A stretch of DNA of 64,000 nt from Acidobacterium sp. S8 (GCF_009765985.1 NZ_LMUM01000028.1:101467-165466); one strand, 5' to 3'; numbered from the stretch's first letter, positions 34,819 to 41,796 are shown. Notes: generated by a model not told the origin, from the sequence alone. Numbers and translations: made by a program.

Positions 34819-35106
34819 ATGAAACGCAATAACAACGCTGATCTAACCAAGCACGCTACCGCGGTGCTAGAAGCAAAGCCACAACCAGAGCCGAAGAGAA
34901 TGCGTCGCAGAAAAGACCCTCAGCTGGAATTCTGCTTGACGCCCCGCCAGGTTGCGCGCGACTGCGGATTCGGAGTCAGCAACACCTATCGAATGCTGGC
35001 GCAGGGCATCCTGCCTTCGATTCGTGTAGGAAATCGCTATTTTGTTCCTCGCTTGGCTCTGGCGAGATGGTTGGAGAATTGCGGTCGGATGTCACAGCAG
35101 CAGTAA
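34819..35106 (+). CDS. Excisionase-like HTH protein (MerR/Xis fold)
   Basis: A 95-residue basic protein. FCLTPRQVARDCGFGVSNTY and GILPSIRVGNRYFVPRLALARWL form the winged helix-turn-helix typical of excisionases/AlpA-type regulators (HTH_17). The basic N-terminus (PKRMRRRKD) would contact DNA. ATG 34819 follows GGAGG (11 bases away); an in-frame ATG at 34801 lacks an SD. Transcribed divergently from int-RHH, as expected for a directionality factor or early-gene activator. Confidence 0.75.
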   Translation: MKRNNNADLTKHATAVLEAKPQPEPKRMRRRKDPQLEFCLTPRQVARDCGFGVSNTYRMLAQGILPSIRVGNRYFVPRLALARWLENCGRMSQQQ

Positions 35107-35269
35107 GACAAAGGGACGCTCCAGCGTGCCGTTAGAGGCGCAGAGCTAAACGATCAAACACCTGAACTTTTCCAAAACGAAGAAAAGCGGTTTCCCTTAG
35201 TTGGCATAGGCGGACATGAAAAAGCCGCCAGCAATAATGCCGACGGCTTAGACACCAGTGGAGGATGTC

Positions 35270-35359
35270 ATGAACCCTTGCCAACAGATTACGCCTGTTC
35301 CTTACGTCGCGCTCCAAAAAAGTGATGCCACGCACCACAGAAATAGCGGTGCGCGATGA
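35270..35359 (+). CDS. 29-residue ORF coupled to the replication-like gene
   Basis: MNPCQQITPVPYVALQKSDA and nine more residues. It has a near-perfect SD (GGAGG, five bases from ATG 35270) and its TGA overlaps the next ATG (ATGA at 35356-35359). The downstream gene lacks its own strong SD, so this tiny ORF probably drives its translation by coupling. No function was recognised. Confidence 0.55.
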   Translation: MNPCQQITPVPYVALQKSDATHHRNSGAR

Positions 35360-36333
35360 AGCGTGAAGCGCCCACGAACACGAAGTTAAAGCGGCTGTGC
35401 TGGATGCTCGATCTTCCTCTCTACGTGGTGGTCGGCATTCTCGAGCTCCTGTGGCATATGACGGCGCGTGAACGGCCAAGAGGCGATATCGGCAATAACC
35501 ACAGCGACGAAGACATTGCCCTGGGCATCGATTATCGAAATGATCCGACCAAGCTGATTGAGGCACTCGTGGAGTGTCGCCTGTTAGATCGTCATCCGAA
35601 ATACCGCCTCGTGGTTCACGATTGGAACGAGCATGCCGAGGACTCGATAGACATCAAGCTGGCACGCGCAGTGCTCACCTATGCAAGCGGTCATTGGCCA
35701 CGCATGACGCGACTCAACAAGAACGAACGCAAGCAACTGGAGCCGCAATTCAGAGACAAATACGGGTCACGTCCGGATGCAAAAATGCATGAGCAAATCG
35801 AGCGTGCGCACGACGAGCGCACAAAAGCGCACGAAACACCACTACCAAGCCTTGCCTTGCCTTGCCTTACCTTGCCTTTGCCAAACCAGAACCAAGACAC
35901 ACACGCGCCGCTGGTGCGGCGCAATGCATCGTCTGGCGACGAGTCGGCTGGTGCCGACGAAACGCACACGTCTGGCGACGTGTCGAGTGTGTGTGTCCTT
36001 TCTTCACAGCCGCTAGAACAAAATACAGAAGGCGTCTTTGAATCAATCATTCAAACATGGAACAACAACTGCCTTCCAGAGTTCCGACAGGTGAAAGACA
36101 CACCGACGCGCAGGAACTTTCTACGAATCTGCATCAAGCGCCACAAACTGACGCCGGCGATGATGCTTGAGGCAGTTCGGTATTTGAAGAGTACTTACGG
36201 TTCCGGATTGACCTTCGACCAGCTGATCCAGCACGACACCATCGTCAAAACACTTGAGAAAGCGGCGTATAGAAAGGCGAAGCCGATGCCGGCATTTCGC
36301 GACCTCACACTCGCCGGGAGGAAGCCACAATGA
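35356..36333 (+). CDS. Phage replication-like protein (weak homology)
   Basis: 325 residues. The N-terminal ~110 residues look like a winged-helix replication-initiator or DnaD-like domain (YVVVGILELLWHMTARERPR, then GDIGNNHSDEDIALGIDY, then YRLVVHDWNEHA). A low-complexity linker (about 160-220) follows, encoded in part by a CCTTG pentanucleotide repeat (35850-35882). The C-terminal ~100 residues (TWNNNCLPEFRQVKDTPTRR and FLRICIKRHKLTPAMMLEAV) resemble the C-terminal segment of phage replisome organisers. I infer a role in element replication. No helicase or primase motif is present. Confidence 0.6.
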   Translation: MKREAPTNTKLKRLCWMLDLPLYVVVGILELLWHMTARERPRGDIGNNHSDEDIALGIDYRNDPTKLIEALVECRLLDRHPKYRLVVHDWNEHAEDSIDIKLARAVLTYASGHWPRMTRLNKNERKQLEPQFRDKYGSRPDAKMHEQIERAHDERTKAHETPLPSLALPCLTLPLPNQNQDTHAPLVRRNASSGDESAGADETHTSGDVSSVCVLSSQPLEQNTEGVFESIIQTWNNNCLPEFRQVKDTPTRRNFLRICIKRHKLTPAMMLEAVRYLKSTYGSGLTFDQLIQHDTIVKTLEKAAYRKAKPMPAFRDLTLAGRKPQ

Positions 36334-36611
36334 CCAAGAGCAACATGATTTCGTCTGTAAACAACCTGTCGGTAGCGGTCGAGAATGGTGAAGTCGTGCT
36401 TGAGCAAGATGGCTTCGATAGGAACGTCGAGTTCACATGTAACCGCATCAGCGTCACCGCGCAGCAAGTAGCGCAGCTCGTCGAATCTCTGTTGGAGGCC
36501 GCAGCTGAAATCGGTGAGAGCGACTTCATGGAGTTTCCATGCGGTTGTTTCGCGGACCTGAAGCTGAGACGCGAAAAGAAAGCCGAGCGAGCCGCACATG
36601 CGCACAGCTGA
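36330..36611 (+). CDS. Small element protein, unknown
   Basis: 93 residues, overlapping the upstream gene by ATGA and the next by 14 bases. An acidic, Val-rich body (VAVENGEVVLEQDGF, QQVAQLVESLLEAAAEIG) ends in a basic tail. No recognised fold; expressed by coupling in the element's early operon. Confidence 0.65.
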   Translation: MTKSNMISSVNNLSVAVENGEVVLEQDGFDRNVEFTCNRISVTAQQVAQLVESLLEAAAEIGESDFMEFPCGCFADLKLRREKKAERAAHAHS

Positions 36612-36816
36612 GCAGATCGCTGAAGACAGCCGAAGGCTTTCGATCTGCGCGGCGATTGAAGCGAAGATCGCGCGGATCGCGAAGAAGCATCCTGGGCTGC
36701 CATTGCTTGAGCTTGCCGAGAAGCTGCCGGCGGATGAAGGCGAGCGGTTGTTGCAGATGATCGATGAGTTGGAGATTCAATCTCAGGAGACACGGGCGGT
36801 CGAGGTGGAGCGATGA
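36598..36816 (+). CDS. Small helical element protein, unknown
   Basis: 72 residues, almost entirely charged helix (RTAEQIAEDSRRLSICAAIE and LLQMIDELEIQSQETRAVE). It starts inside the 3' end of the preceding gene, so it is translationally coupled. Function not recognised. Confidence 0.6.
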   Translation: MRTAEQIAEDSRRLSICAAIEAKIARIAKKHPGLPLLELAEKLPADEGERLLQMIDELEIQSQETRAVEVER

Positions 36817-36837
36817 GCGCGCTAGGTTTTGGCTTAG

Positions 36838-37107
36838 GGTGAGAATCTCGCCCTAAAGTATCAGCCACCGCCTTTATGTCCTCGATCATGCGCCGCGCTG
36901 CCGCTGATCGAGCAGGAAGCAGCGCAGCGACAAGTGGAAGCTGGCAAGCATGGAAGCAAGGGTGGTCGCGGAAAGAAGAAAACCCTTACTCAAAAAGTTG
37001 AGCAAGGGTTTTCAGATCGCAACGAGACGACGGCAGCAGCCGAAGCCGCAGCGATCACTGGCACGAATCGCCAGTACGTGTCTGGCGGTAAGAGCGCGGG
37101 TCGTTAG
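36838..37107 (+). pseudogene. ParB-like/plasmid-type protein remnant without start codon
   Basis: Open from just after a TAG to TAG 37107 but with no ATG, GTG or TTG near its beginning. The readable part (LPLIEQEAAQRQVEAGKHGS, then GGRGKKKT, then AITGTNRQYVSGGKSAGR) resembles the segment of plasmid ParB-like proteins that ends in TGTNxxYVSxAK. It looks like a decayed 3' fragment. Confidence 0.5.
36979..37012. terminator. 15-bp hairpin inside the ParB-like remnant
   Basis: AAAACCCTTACTCAA (36979-36993) pairs with TTGAGCAAGGGTTTT (36998-37012), with one mismatch and a four-base loop. The arms end in TTTT on one strand and begin with AAAA, so it could terminate transcription in both directions between the early and capsid-gene blocks. 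Confidence 0.55.
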
Positions 37108-37239
37108 CAAAGCAGGGGGGGAGGGTACCTCAAATCTCTGTGGAGGGGGCCTCGGTACCACAACGGACCCCGAGTAAAAAAAATCGCAGGTTTTGGTATT
37201 TTTCTGAAAAATTGACCAGCATTTTGAGGGTTTTTCCAA
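37108..37239. other. G-rich then A/T-rich gap before the antitoxin gene
   Basis: Runs of G (37112-37145) are followed by oligo-A/T tracts. No gene or clear promoter was recognised. Confidence 0.4.
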
Positions 37240-37431
37240 ATGAGAGTAGGAGTTGCAGCCGCAAAAAGTCGCTTTTCGGAACTGCTTCGACTCGCCTCGC
37301 AAGGTCGACGCGTTGTCATCACGAAATACGGCAAACCCATCGTCCGCCTGCGTGGATTTCCGAACCAGCGGAGCCACGAGGGCGACGATCCAATTGCCAG
37401 ACTGCTAGCAAAGATCGCGCGGGATAACTGA
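37240..37431 (+). CDS. Orphan Phd/YefM-family antitoxin
   Basis: 63 residues. VGVAAAKSRFSELLRLASQG then RRVVITKYGKPIVRL is the standard N-terminal DNA-binding fold of Phd/YefM antitoxins (AKxxxSELL, VVITKxGKPxxRL). No RelE/Doc/VapC-like toxin is adjacent; the next two small ORFs do not look like toxins. It could be a lone repressor, an anti-addiction or anti-defence gene, or the survivor of a lost pair. Confidence 0.8.
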   Translation: MRVGVAAAKSRFSELLRLASQGRRVVITKYGKPIVRLRGFPNQRSHEGDDPIARLLAKIARDN

Positions 37432-37450
37432 GGGAAGGGAGTGTACGCAG

Positions 37451-37705
37451 ATGGATGATGAAATGCAATTGCAAATGTGGAGTGTCGTAAAGAGCCTCTC
37501 CGGTCTGGTGACGCGGCATCAGGAGTTGATCGCGGCGCTCTACAAGCACAATGGCGAGCTCACAGCAGCACTGGCATCGCAATTTGGCTGGGAGCCGCCA
37601 GTGACGCAGCCTGAGCCGACTGTCGATGAATTAGAGGCCGTGAAACGTGGCGTCGCCGAGTTGGAGGAGATGTTCGGCAGCGAACCCGACAAGGAGCAGA
37701 AATGA
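37451..37705 (+). CDS. Small element protein, unknown
   Basis: 84 residues, acidic, with two helical segments (MWSVVKSLSGLVTRHQELIA and PTVDELEAVKRGVAELEEMF). It overlaps the next ORF by ATGA. No domain was recognised; position upstream of the capsid gene might fit a structural or scaffold-like helper. Confidence 0.6.
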   Translation: MDDEMQLQMWSVVKSLSGLVTRHQELIAALYKHNGELTAALASQFGWEPPVTQPEPTVDELEAVKRGVAELEEMFGSEPDKEQK

Positions 37706-37914
37706 ACTCGATCACCGAACGCAATCAAGCGATGCACGCCAAAGTGAAAGCTGTGATGGATGAGTACGAAGCCTTCATCGACTTCATGCGTGCAGTAGCC
37801 ACCGCTTTCTTCGAGAGAACCGGTCGTGAGCTTCACCCGAACGAAGAGTTCCTGCCCGAAGACGAAGGACGCGCAAAAGAAATTTTGGCATCACCAACGA
37901 GAGTAGTGCAATAA
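37702..37914 (+). CDS. Small element protein, unknown
   Basis: 70 residues, acidic and helical (MHAKVKAVMDEYEAFIDFMR, PNEEFLPEDEGRAKEI). It is coupled by ATGA to the upstream ORF, and its TAA overlaps an in-frame ATG of the capsid ORF by one base (TAATG). Function not recognised. Confidence 0.6.
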   Translation: MNSITERNQAMHAKVKAVMDEYEAFIDFMRAVATAFFERTGRELHPNEEFLPEDEGRAKEILASPTRVVQ

Positions 37915-38027
37915 TGCGACAGGACACTCGCACGACGCGCCGCCAAAAGCACCCGTCGTCAGAGCCGCCCGGCCCGCTCACAGCCGCTCTACAAGGCACT
38001 GTGAAGCTAAGCATGGAGTGTCCCATC

Positions 38028-39227
38028 ATGGATAGCGAGACGAAATCCTTTCTTGAAACCATTGACAGCGCGGTAAAGGCTATCGCTGAGCAACAGCGCC
38101 AGCAGGGGCGGCAACTCGATGCGATTGACGTCGTCAACCAGCGCCGCCTTTCCGCGGCAATTCTCAACGAAGACGTTTTGCAAAAAGCACTGGCCGAAAG
38201 CGACGACTTGAGGCGCGTGATCGGCGTGAGCAAAGGCCGAGCGAGCATCCGTGTGAACGACCTGAATCAGATCCCGCTGGGCCGCAAGATGATCACCGGC
38301 ACAAGCCCGGGTATGGCGGGAACACCGGGCGTCATTGCACCGCAACAAGTAGGCACAATTGTCCCGCTGGCGCAGCGCCGTTTGTTCTTGAGGGACCTGC
38401 TCTATCGCGGCAACACGACGACAGGGAACGAGGTTTATTTCGTTCGAGAACAAAGCTTCGTGAACAGCGCTTCACCGCAGCCCGGCGAAGGCAATCTGAA
38501 AGCTGAGAGCACGATTACATTCACGACCGTTAGCCAGTCCGTTGTAACCATCGCCCATTGGCTTGCCGCGAGTCGTCAGGTGATGGACGATAGCCCCACG
38601 CTGGCCGCCTTCATTCAACAGAAACTGCTCTACGGTTTGCGTTACAAAGAAGAAGTAGAGATTCTCGCTGGCGATGGTACGGGAAATCACCTGACCGGGC
38701 TTCTCACCATCGCGGCGCAGTTCGACCCGGCGTTGCTTCCCACTGGTGCGACGACGGAAATCGACACTCTCAGAGTCGCTTTAGAACAAGTCGAATTAAG
38801 TGACGAGACGCCTGCCGGATTTTTCGTTTTGAATCCAACCGACACAGCGAAAATCGACTTGATCAAAACCACCTTCGGCACCTACGTCGTCGGTGATCCG
38901 GGTGCGCCCGCCGCGACGCAAACCCTCTGGGGTAAGCCTGTTATTTCGACGACTGCGATTTTACCGGGCACATTCTTGGCTGGCAGTTCTGAGAGCGCCG
39001 AATTGATCGATCGCATGGATGCCGTTGTCGAAATCAGTTTCGAAGATCGCGACAATTTCATTCGCAATGCCGTCACGATTTTGTGCGAAGAGCGCACCAC
39101 GCTTTGCACCTATCGGCCGAACGCATTCGTCACGGGAAGCTTCGCATCGGCGTTGTCATCGCGGCTGTCTTCACCGCTCAACAGCCCGTCGAATGGCCGA
39201 ACCTTGCCAGTGTCTCCGCAGGGGTGA
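38028..39227 (+). CDS. HK97-type phage major capsid protein
   Basis: About 399 residues from ATG 38028, which has GGAG nine bases upstream; the frame is open to ATG 37914. Residues 1-70 are a coiled-coil delta-like domain (SFLETIDSAVKAIAEQQRQQ). The core then shows IVPLAQRRLFLRDLL, FTTVSQSVVTIAHWLAASRQ, QKLLYGLRYKEEVEILAGDG, TGLLTIAAQF, FFVLNPTDTAKIDLIKT, LWGKPVISTTAILPGTFLAG and VTILCEERTTLCTYRPNAFV. This is the full P-domain/A-domain sequence of HK97-fold capsids. It should assemble into procapsids. The unusual point is that it precedes the protease and no portal or terminase is nearby. Confidence 0.93.
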   Translation: MDSETKSFLETIDSAVKAIAEQQRQQGRQLDAIDVVNQRRLSAAILNEDVLQKALAESDDLRRVIGVSKGRASIRVNDLNQIPLGRKMITGTSPGMAGTPGVIAPQQVGTIVPLAQRRLFLRDLLYRGNTTTGNEVYFVREQSFVNSASPQPGEGNLKAESTITFTTVSQSVVTIAHWLAASRQVMDDSPTLAAFIQQKLLYGLRYKEEVEILAGDGTGNHLTGLLTIAAQFDPALLPTGATTEIDTLRVALEQVELSDETPAGFFVLNPTDTAKIDLIKTTFGTYVVGDPGAPAATQTLWGKPVISTTAILPGTFLAGSSESAELIDRMDAVVEISFEDRDNFIRNAVTILCEERTTLCTYRPNAFVTGSFASALSSRLSSPLNSPSNGRTLPVSPQG

Positions 39228-39230
39228 TCG

Positions 39231-39866
39231 ATGCAGACGAAGGATTGCGCTTTCCGCGTCAAAAGCCTCGATGATGGGGCTCAAGGTTCGTTTGTTGGCT
39301 ACGGCTCGACTTACAACAACACGGACCTGGGCGGCGACGTGGTTGCGCCGGGAGCGTTCACAAAGACGCTGCAGAGCTCTGGTGGGACCATTCCTCTGCT
39401 CTGGCAGCATGATAGTCGTGAGCCTGTTGGCACTGTGAAGGCGACGGACAGCGAATATGGCCTGAAGGTTGCCGGTCAGCTGCTGATGGAGTTGCCAGTC
39501 GCACAGAAGGCGCACGCGCTTTTGAAAAGCGGCATCATTCGCGGCATGAGCATTGGCTACGACACGATCCGGTCGACCGACACACCCGATGGCGGCAGGC
39601 TGTTGCAAGAGCTCAAGTTGTGGGAGCTGTCGCTCGTCACGTTCCCGATGAACGAAGCCGCGACAGTTCTCGGTGTGAAGTCTTTGGGCGACGTCGAGAG
39701 CATATTGCGAGGTATCAGGGACGCTGGTGATCCAGAGGTCAAAGCCCATCTGCGAAAGATCGCTGCCGAGTGTAAACGGCTGTTACCGGCGGACGTGGAC
39801 GACGCAGAGCGGCGGGCAATCGCCGAGCTCGCGGCGAAGATTCGCAGTTACGTGGTGGTCCAGTGA
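39231..39866 (+). CDS. HK97-family prohead protease
   Basis: 211 residues of peptidase family U35/S78. It matures the capsid by removing the delta domain. VGYGSTYNNTDLGGDVVAPG begins the fold; catalytic His60 (LLWQHD) and Ser107 (IIRGMSIGY) are present, and LWELSLVTFPMNEAA is a family hallmark. The C-terminal ~60 residues are helical. It starts 3 bases after the capsid stop in the same reading frame, so stop-codon readthrough would fuse it to the capsid. In most HK97-like phages the protease lies upstream of the capsid gene, so the order here is reversed. Confidence 0.92.
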   Translation: MQTKDCAFRVKSLDDGAQGSFVGYGSTYNNTDLGGDVVAPGAFTKTLQSSGGTIPLLWQHDSREPVGTVKATDSEYGLKVAGQLLMELPVAQKAHALLKSGIIRGMSIGYDTIRSTDTPDGGRLLQELKLWELSLVTFPMNEAATVLGVKSLGDVESILRGIRDAGDPEVKAHLRKIAAECKRLLPADVDDAERRAIAELAAKIRSYVVVQ

Positions 39867-40096
39867 TCGTCAACCCTGAGAAGTTCGCCGAACGGCATCG
39901 CCTCATCTGCACGAACGCCGAGCGGGAGTTCGCTCGCAAGCAAGCTGATCATCGCAAGCATACGCTCGAGGCCGAGGTCCGCAGCTTGGCGGCCGATGTA
40001 GTTTTCCTGATCAAGCGAGGCAGCACGAGCCGAGCGGAAGTTGTCGCGATCCGGTGTGCGCACCTGGGTCTTAAATTAGCTAGCATCGCAAAATGA
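39863..40096 (+). CDS. Small element protein, unknown
   Basis: 77 residues from GTG 39863, overlapping the protease stop (GTGA). Basic and helical (FAERHRLICTNAEREFARKQ, EVRSLAADVVFLIKRG). Possibly a virion or DNA-binding accessory; no family recognised. Confidence 0.55.
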   Translation: MIVNPEKFAERHRLICTNAEREFARKQADHRKHTLEAEVRSLAADVVFLIKRGSTSRAEVVAIRCAHLGLKLASIAK

Positions 40097-40130
40097 CGCC
40101 TTCGTGACGATCTGCCTGTAACTCAACTCT

Positions 40131-40445
40131 TTGAGTAACAGGCTGGCGGTCGAGCAGGGCATGACGCTGCGCGCGTATGCCGACCGCATCGGCGTGAACG
40201 AGCAGACCGTTCACCACTGGAAACATGCGGCTGAGGTCGCAGTTATCGGCGCCGATAACTTTTCCAAACTGACAGGCAAGATCGAGCATCTGGTTGCGAT
40301 CCACGCCGCGCCGAAAGAGACGTGGAAGGGGTGGTCTCGAGTCACCCCGAGTTCAGGCAATGTTGGTGAAGAAAACGCTGTCGACTTACCCGACACCGTT
40401 TTATTTCCGCTGCGTATAGACCGCCAGACGCATCAGTCTTCCTGA
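40131..40445 (+). CDS. Small HTH protein, ParB-like
   Basis: 104 residues from TTG 40131, or 94 from ATG 40161. MTLRAYADRIGVNEQTVHHW is a clear helix-turn-helix, and LVAIHAAPKETWKGWSRV resembles the region following the HTH in plasmid ParB-like proteins. It may be related to the remnant at 36838-37107. It overlaps the convergent - strand gene by 13 bases. Confidence 0.55.
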   Translation: MSNRLAVEQGMTLRAYADRIGVNEQTVHHWKHAAEVAVIGADNFSKLTGKIEHLVAIHAAPKETWKGWSRVTPSSGNVGEENAVDLPDTVLFPLRIDRQTHQSS

Positions 40446-40648
40446 CAGTCCGGACAGCTTCCCACATGCCGCACCAGCGGTATCAGAGCCGCATCCAGCC
40501 GCTTCTTCAGTTCAAGGACATTCAAAGCATGCACGTGTTTCAGAACGTCGTGTGAAGCGTCCAGAAACGCGAGCGCGAGCCTGTTGCCGATGTCGCAAAA
40601 CTGGAACTCGCCGTTGAGAATGATCGGCTCATTCAGATCCATTTGCAT
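40433..40648 (-). CDS. Small protein with terminal CxxC
   Basis: 71 residues (EFQFCDIGNRLALAFLDASH, NVLELKKRLDAALIPLVRHV) ending GSCPDCQED. It overlaps the upstream zinc-ribbon gene by 20 bases, suggesting a coupled cassette. Function unknown. Confidence 0.5.
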   Translation of the reverse strand: MQMDLNEPIILNGEFQFCDIGNRLALAFLDASHDVLKHVHALNVLELKKRLDAALIPLVRHVGSCPDCQED

Positions 40649-40841
40649 CCGACCTTTCGATGGGAACTGCTGTGTTCATCGTCCCGATGCCCTTCATCGG
40701 TATCACGACGTCCTGCTTGCAGTTCGGGCAGCGCATGCGTTCGCTGTCGATGCGCAGGAGCTCGTGCGGCTGAACCTTGTAGCCGCACTCAGGGCAGGTC
40801 GTCGACAGATCGAATGATTTTGGATCGACTCTATTTCGCAT
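40629..40841 (-). CDS. Small zinc-ribbon protein
   Basis: 70 residues with two zinc knuckles: TTCPECGYKVQPHELLRI and RMRCPNCKQDVVIP. The CPxC...CPxC layout is a simple zinc ribbon for nucleic acid or protein binding. Part of a run of overlapping tiny genes on the - strand. Confidence 0.6.
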   Translation of the reverse strand: MRNRVDPKSFDLSTTCPECGYKVQPHELLRIDSERMRCPNCKQDVVIPMKGIGTMNTAVPIERSDANGSE

Positions 40842-40953
40842 GATCGGATGCTGCGGCGCGCGGCGCTGACTTCAGTTCATAGATCGCGACCAGATACCGC
40901 GTTTTCCACATTCGGTCACACTCGACACCCTGCTTACAATAATCGGCATGCAT
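40831..40953 (-). CDS. Possible 40-residue ORF, unknown
   Basis: MHADYCKQGVECDRMWKTRY and 20 more residues. It overlaps the zinc-ribbon gene start and abuts the divergent + strand gene at 40948, completing a chain of overlapping - strand ORFs. Support is only positional, and the frame stays open further upstream. Confidence 0.3.
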   Translation of the reverse strand: MHADYCKQGVECDRMWKTRYLVAIYELKSAPRAAASDHAK

Positions 40954-41184
40954 TTCCCGCAGACGTTTAACCAGATGGAAGCGGCACGATATCGCTTCGG
41001 TGGCCTTTCCGTTTGCTCCGAATGCGGAAAGAAGATCGAGTATTGGACCGCGCCGGGAGAACAGCGTGCGGCCTTCGACTTGATGGCTGGGCCGGAAAGC
41101 CCTGTCGTCAAGCATCGCTGTCACTCGCATCCTGAACCGACCGCTCGATCTGTTGCGCGCAAGGCAGCGATGGGCTGGAGATAA
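40948..41184 (+). CDS. Small Cys-containing (zinc finger-like) protein
   Basis: 78 residues. YRFGGLSVCSECGKKIEYWT then FDLMAGPESPVVKHRCHSH gives a CxxC...HxCxxH zinc site. Encoded divergently from the - strand tiny genes. Function unknown. Confidence 0.5.
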   Translation: MHFPQTFNQMEAARYRFGGLSVCSECGKKIEYWTAPGEQRAAFDLMAGPESPVVKHRCHSHPEPTARSVARKAAMGWR

Positions 41185-41207
41185 GCCCGGCGACGCGGTA
41201 AAAAATC

Positions 41208-41426
41208 GTGGTTATTCGGCTTCGAAACGGTGAAGCTGAAGACATGCCACACACAACAGAACAGCGCCTCACAGTCGACCAGACCGACGAGATTATCCGG
41301 ACCGCTTCGCCCTGGGACGGAGCTATCGAAGACTGCGAAGAGGATCGCAACGAGGTCCGCTACTTTTTCGAGACTGGCAGGACAGGACGAGTTTGCCGGC
41401 AGACCGGGACCGTCACGATCAGCTGA
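41208..41426 (+). CDS. Possible small acidic ORF
   Basis: 72 codons from GTG 41208 (or ATG 41244). The product is acidic (TVDQTDEIIRTASPWDGAIE, DCEEDRNEVRYFFETG). There is no SD and no recognised domain, so it may be spurious. Confidence 0.3.
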   Translation: MVIRLRNGEAEDMPHTTEQRLTVDQTDEIIRTASPWDGAIEDCEEDRNEVRYFFETGRTGRVCRQTGTVTIS

Positions 41427-41572
41427 CCTTCGACATCATCAGCCCACCACCGACCGGAGCCGACCAGCTCCGGTTTCTCTTGCTCCACAATGCCCGGCAA
41501 TCGCTCAGAATTGGCCTATAGGCGATTTCCTCGAAAACAGGCGACCTTTCACACCCACTGGAAATCAGAAAG

Positions 41573-41633
41573 CCGTTCTTGGCCAATCCAGATCAGGGTT
41601 TTTTGACACCCATTTGACACCCACTGGAATTGA
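41573..41633. repeat. Right-end GACACCC direct repeats
   Basis: TTCACACCCACTGGAA (from 41573), then TTTGACACCC twice ending ACCCACTGGAATT (41609-41633). The second block matches the left-end repeat at 33105-33126 apart from a short indel. It lies 165-220 bases from the right core: likely arm-type sites, or a relic of another integrase 3' end. Confidence 0.6.
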
Positions 41634-41745
41634 AACTATAGAAAATTCGTGTCAATTTGGAAAATATAGAACGTTCCATTCTGCACAGGTCGACATGTAC
41701 AAAACGTGCATGAACATTGACGATCATGCTATTCAGAACAAACAA

Positions 41746-41784
41746 AAGGCCTTGAAGCTGTCACGCCTCAAAGCCTTGTTTTTT
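41746..41784 (+). terminator. Terminator at the right end of the element
   Basis: AAGGCCTTGAAGC (41746-41758) pairs with GCCTCAAAGCCTT (41765-41777) with two mismatches, followed by GTTTTTT. It would insulate element transcription from the host gene fragment 13 bases beyond. Confidence 0.65.
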
Positions 41785-41796
41785 GTGCCCCTGAAA

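Noticed and set aside
40953-41130. Upstream extension of the - strand 40-residue ORF to 99 codons
   Set aside because: This part is opposite the Cys-motif + strand gene at 40948-41184, which looks more protein-like.
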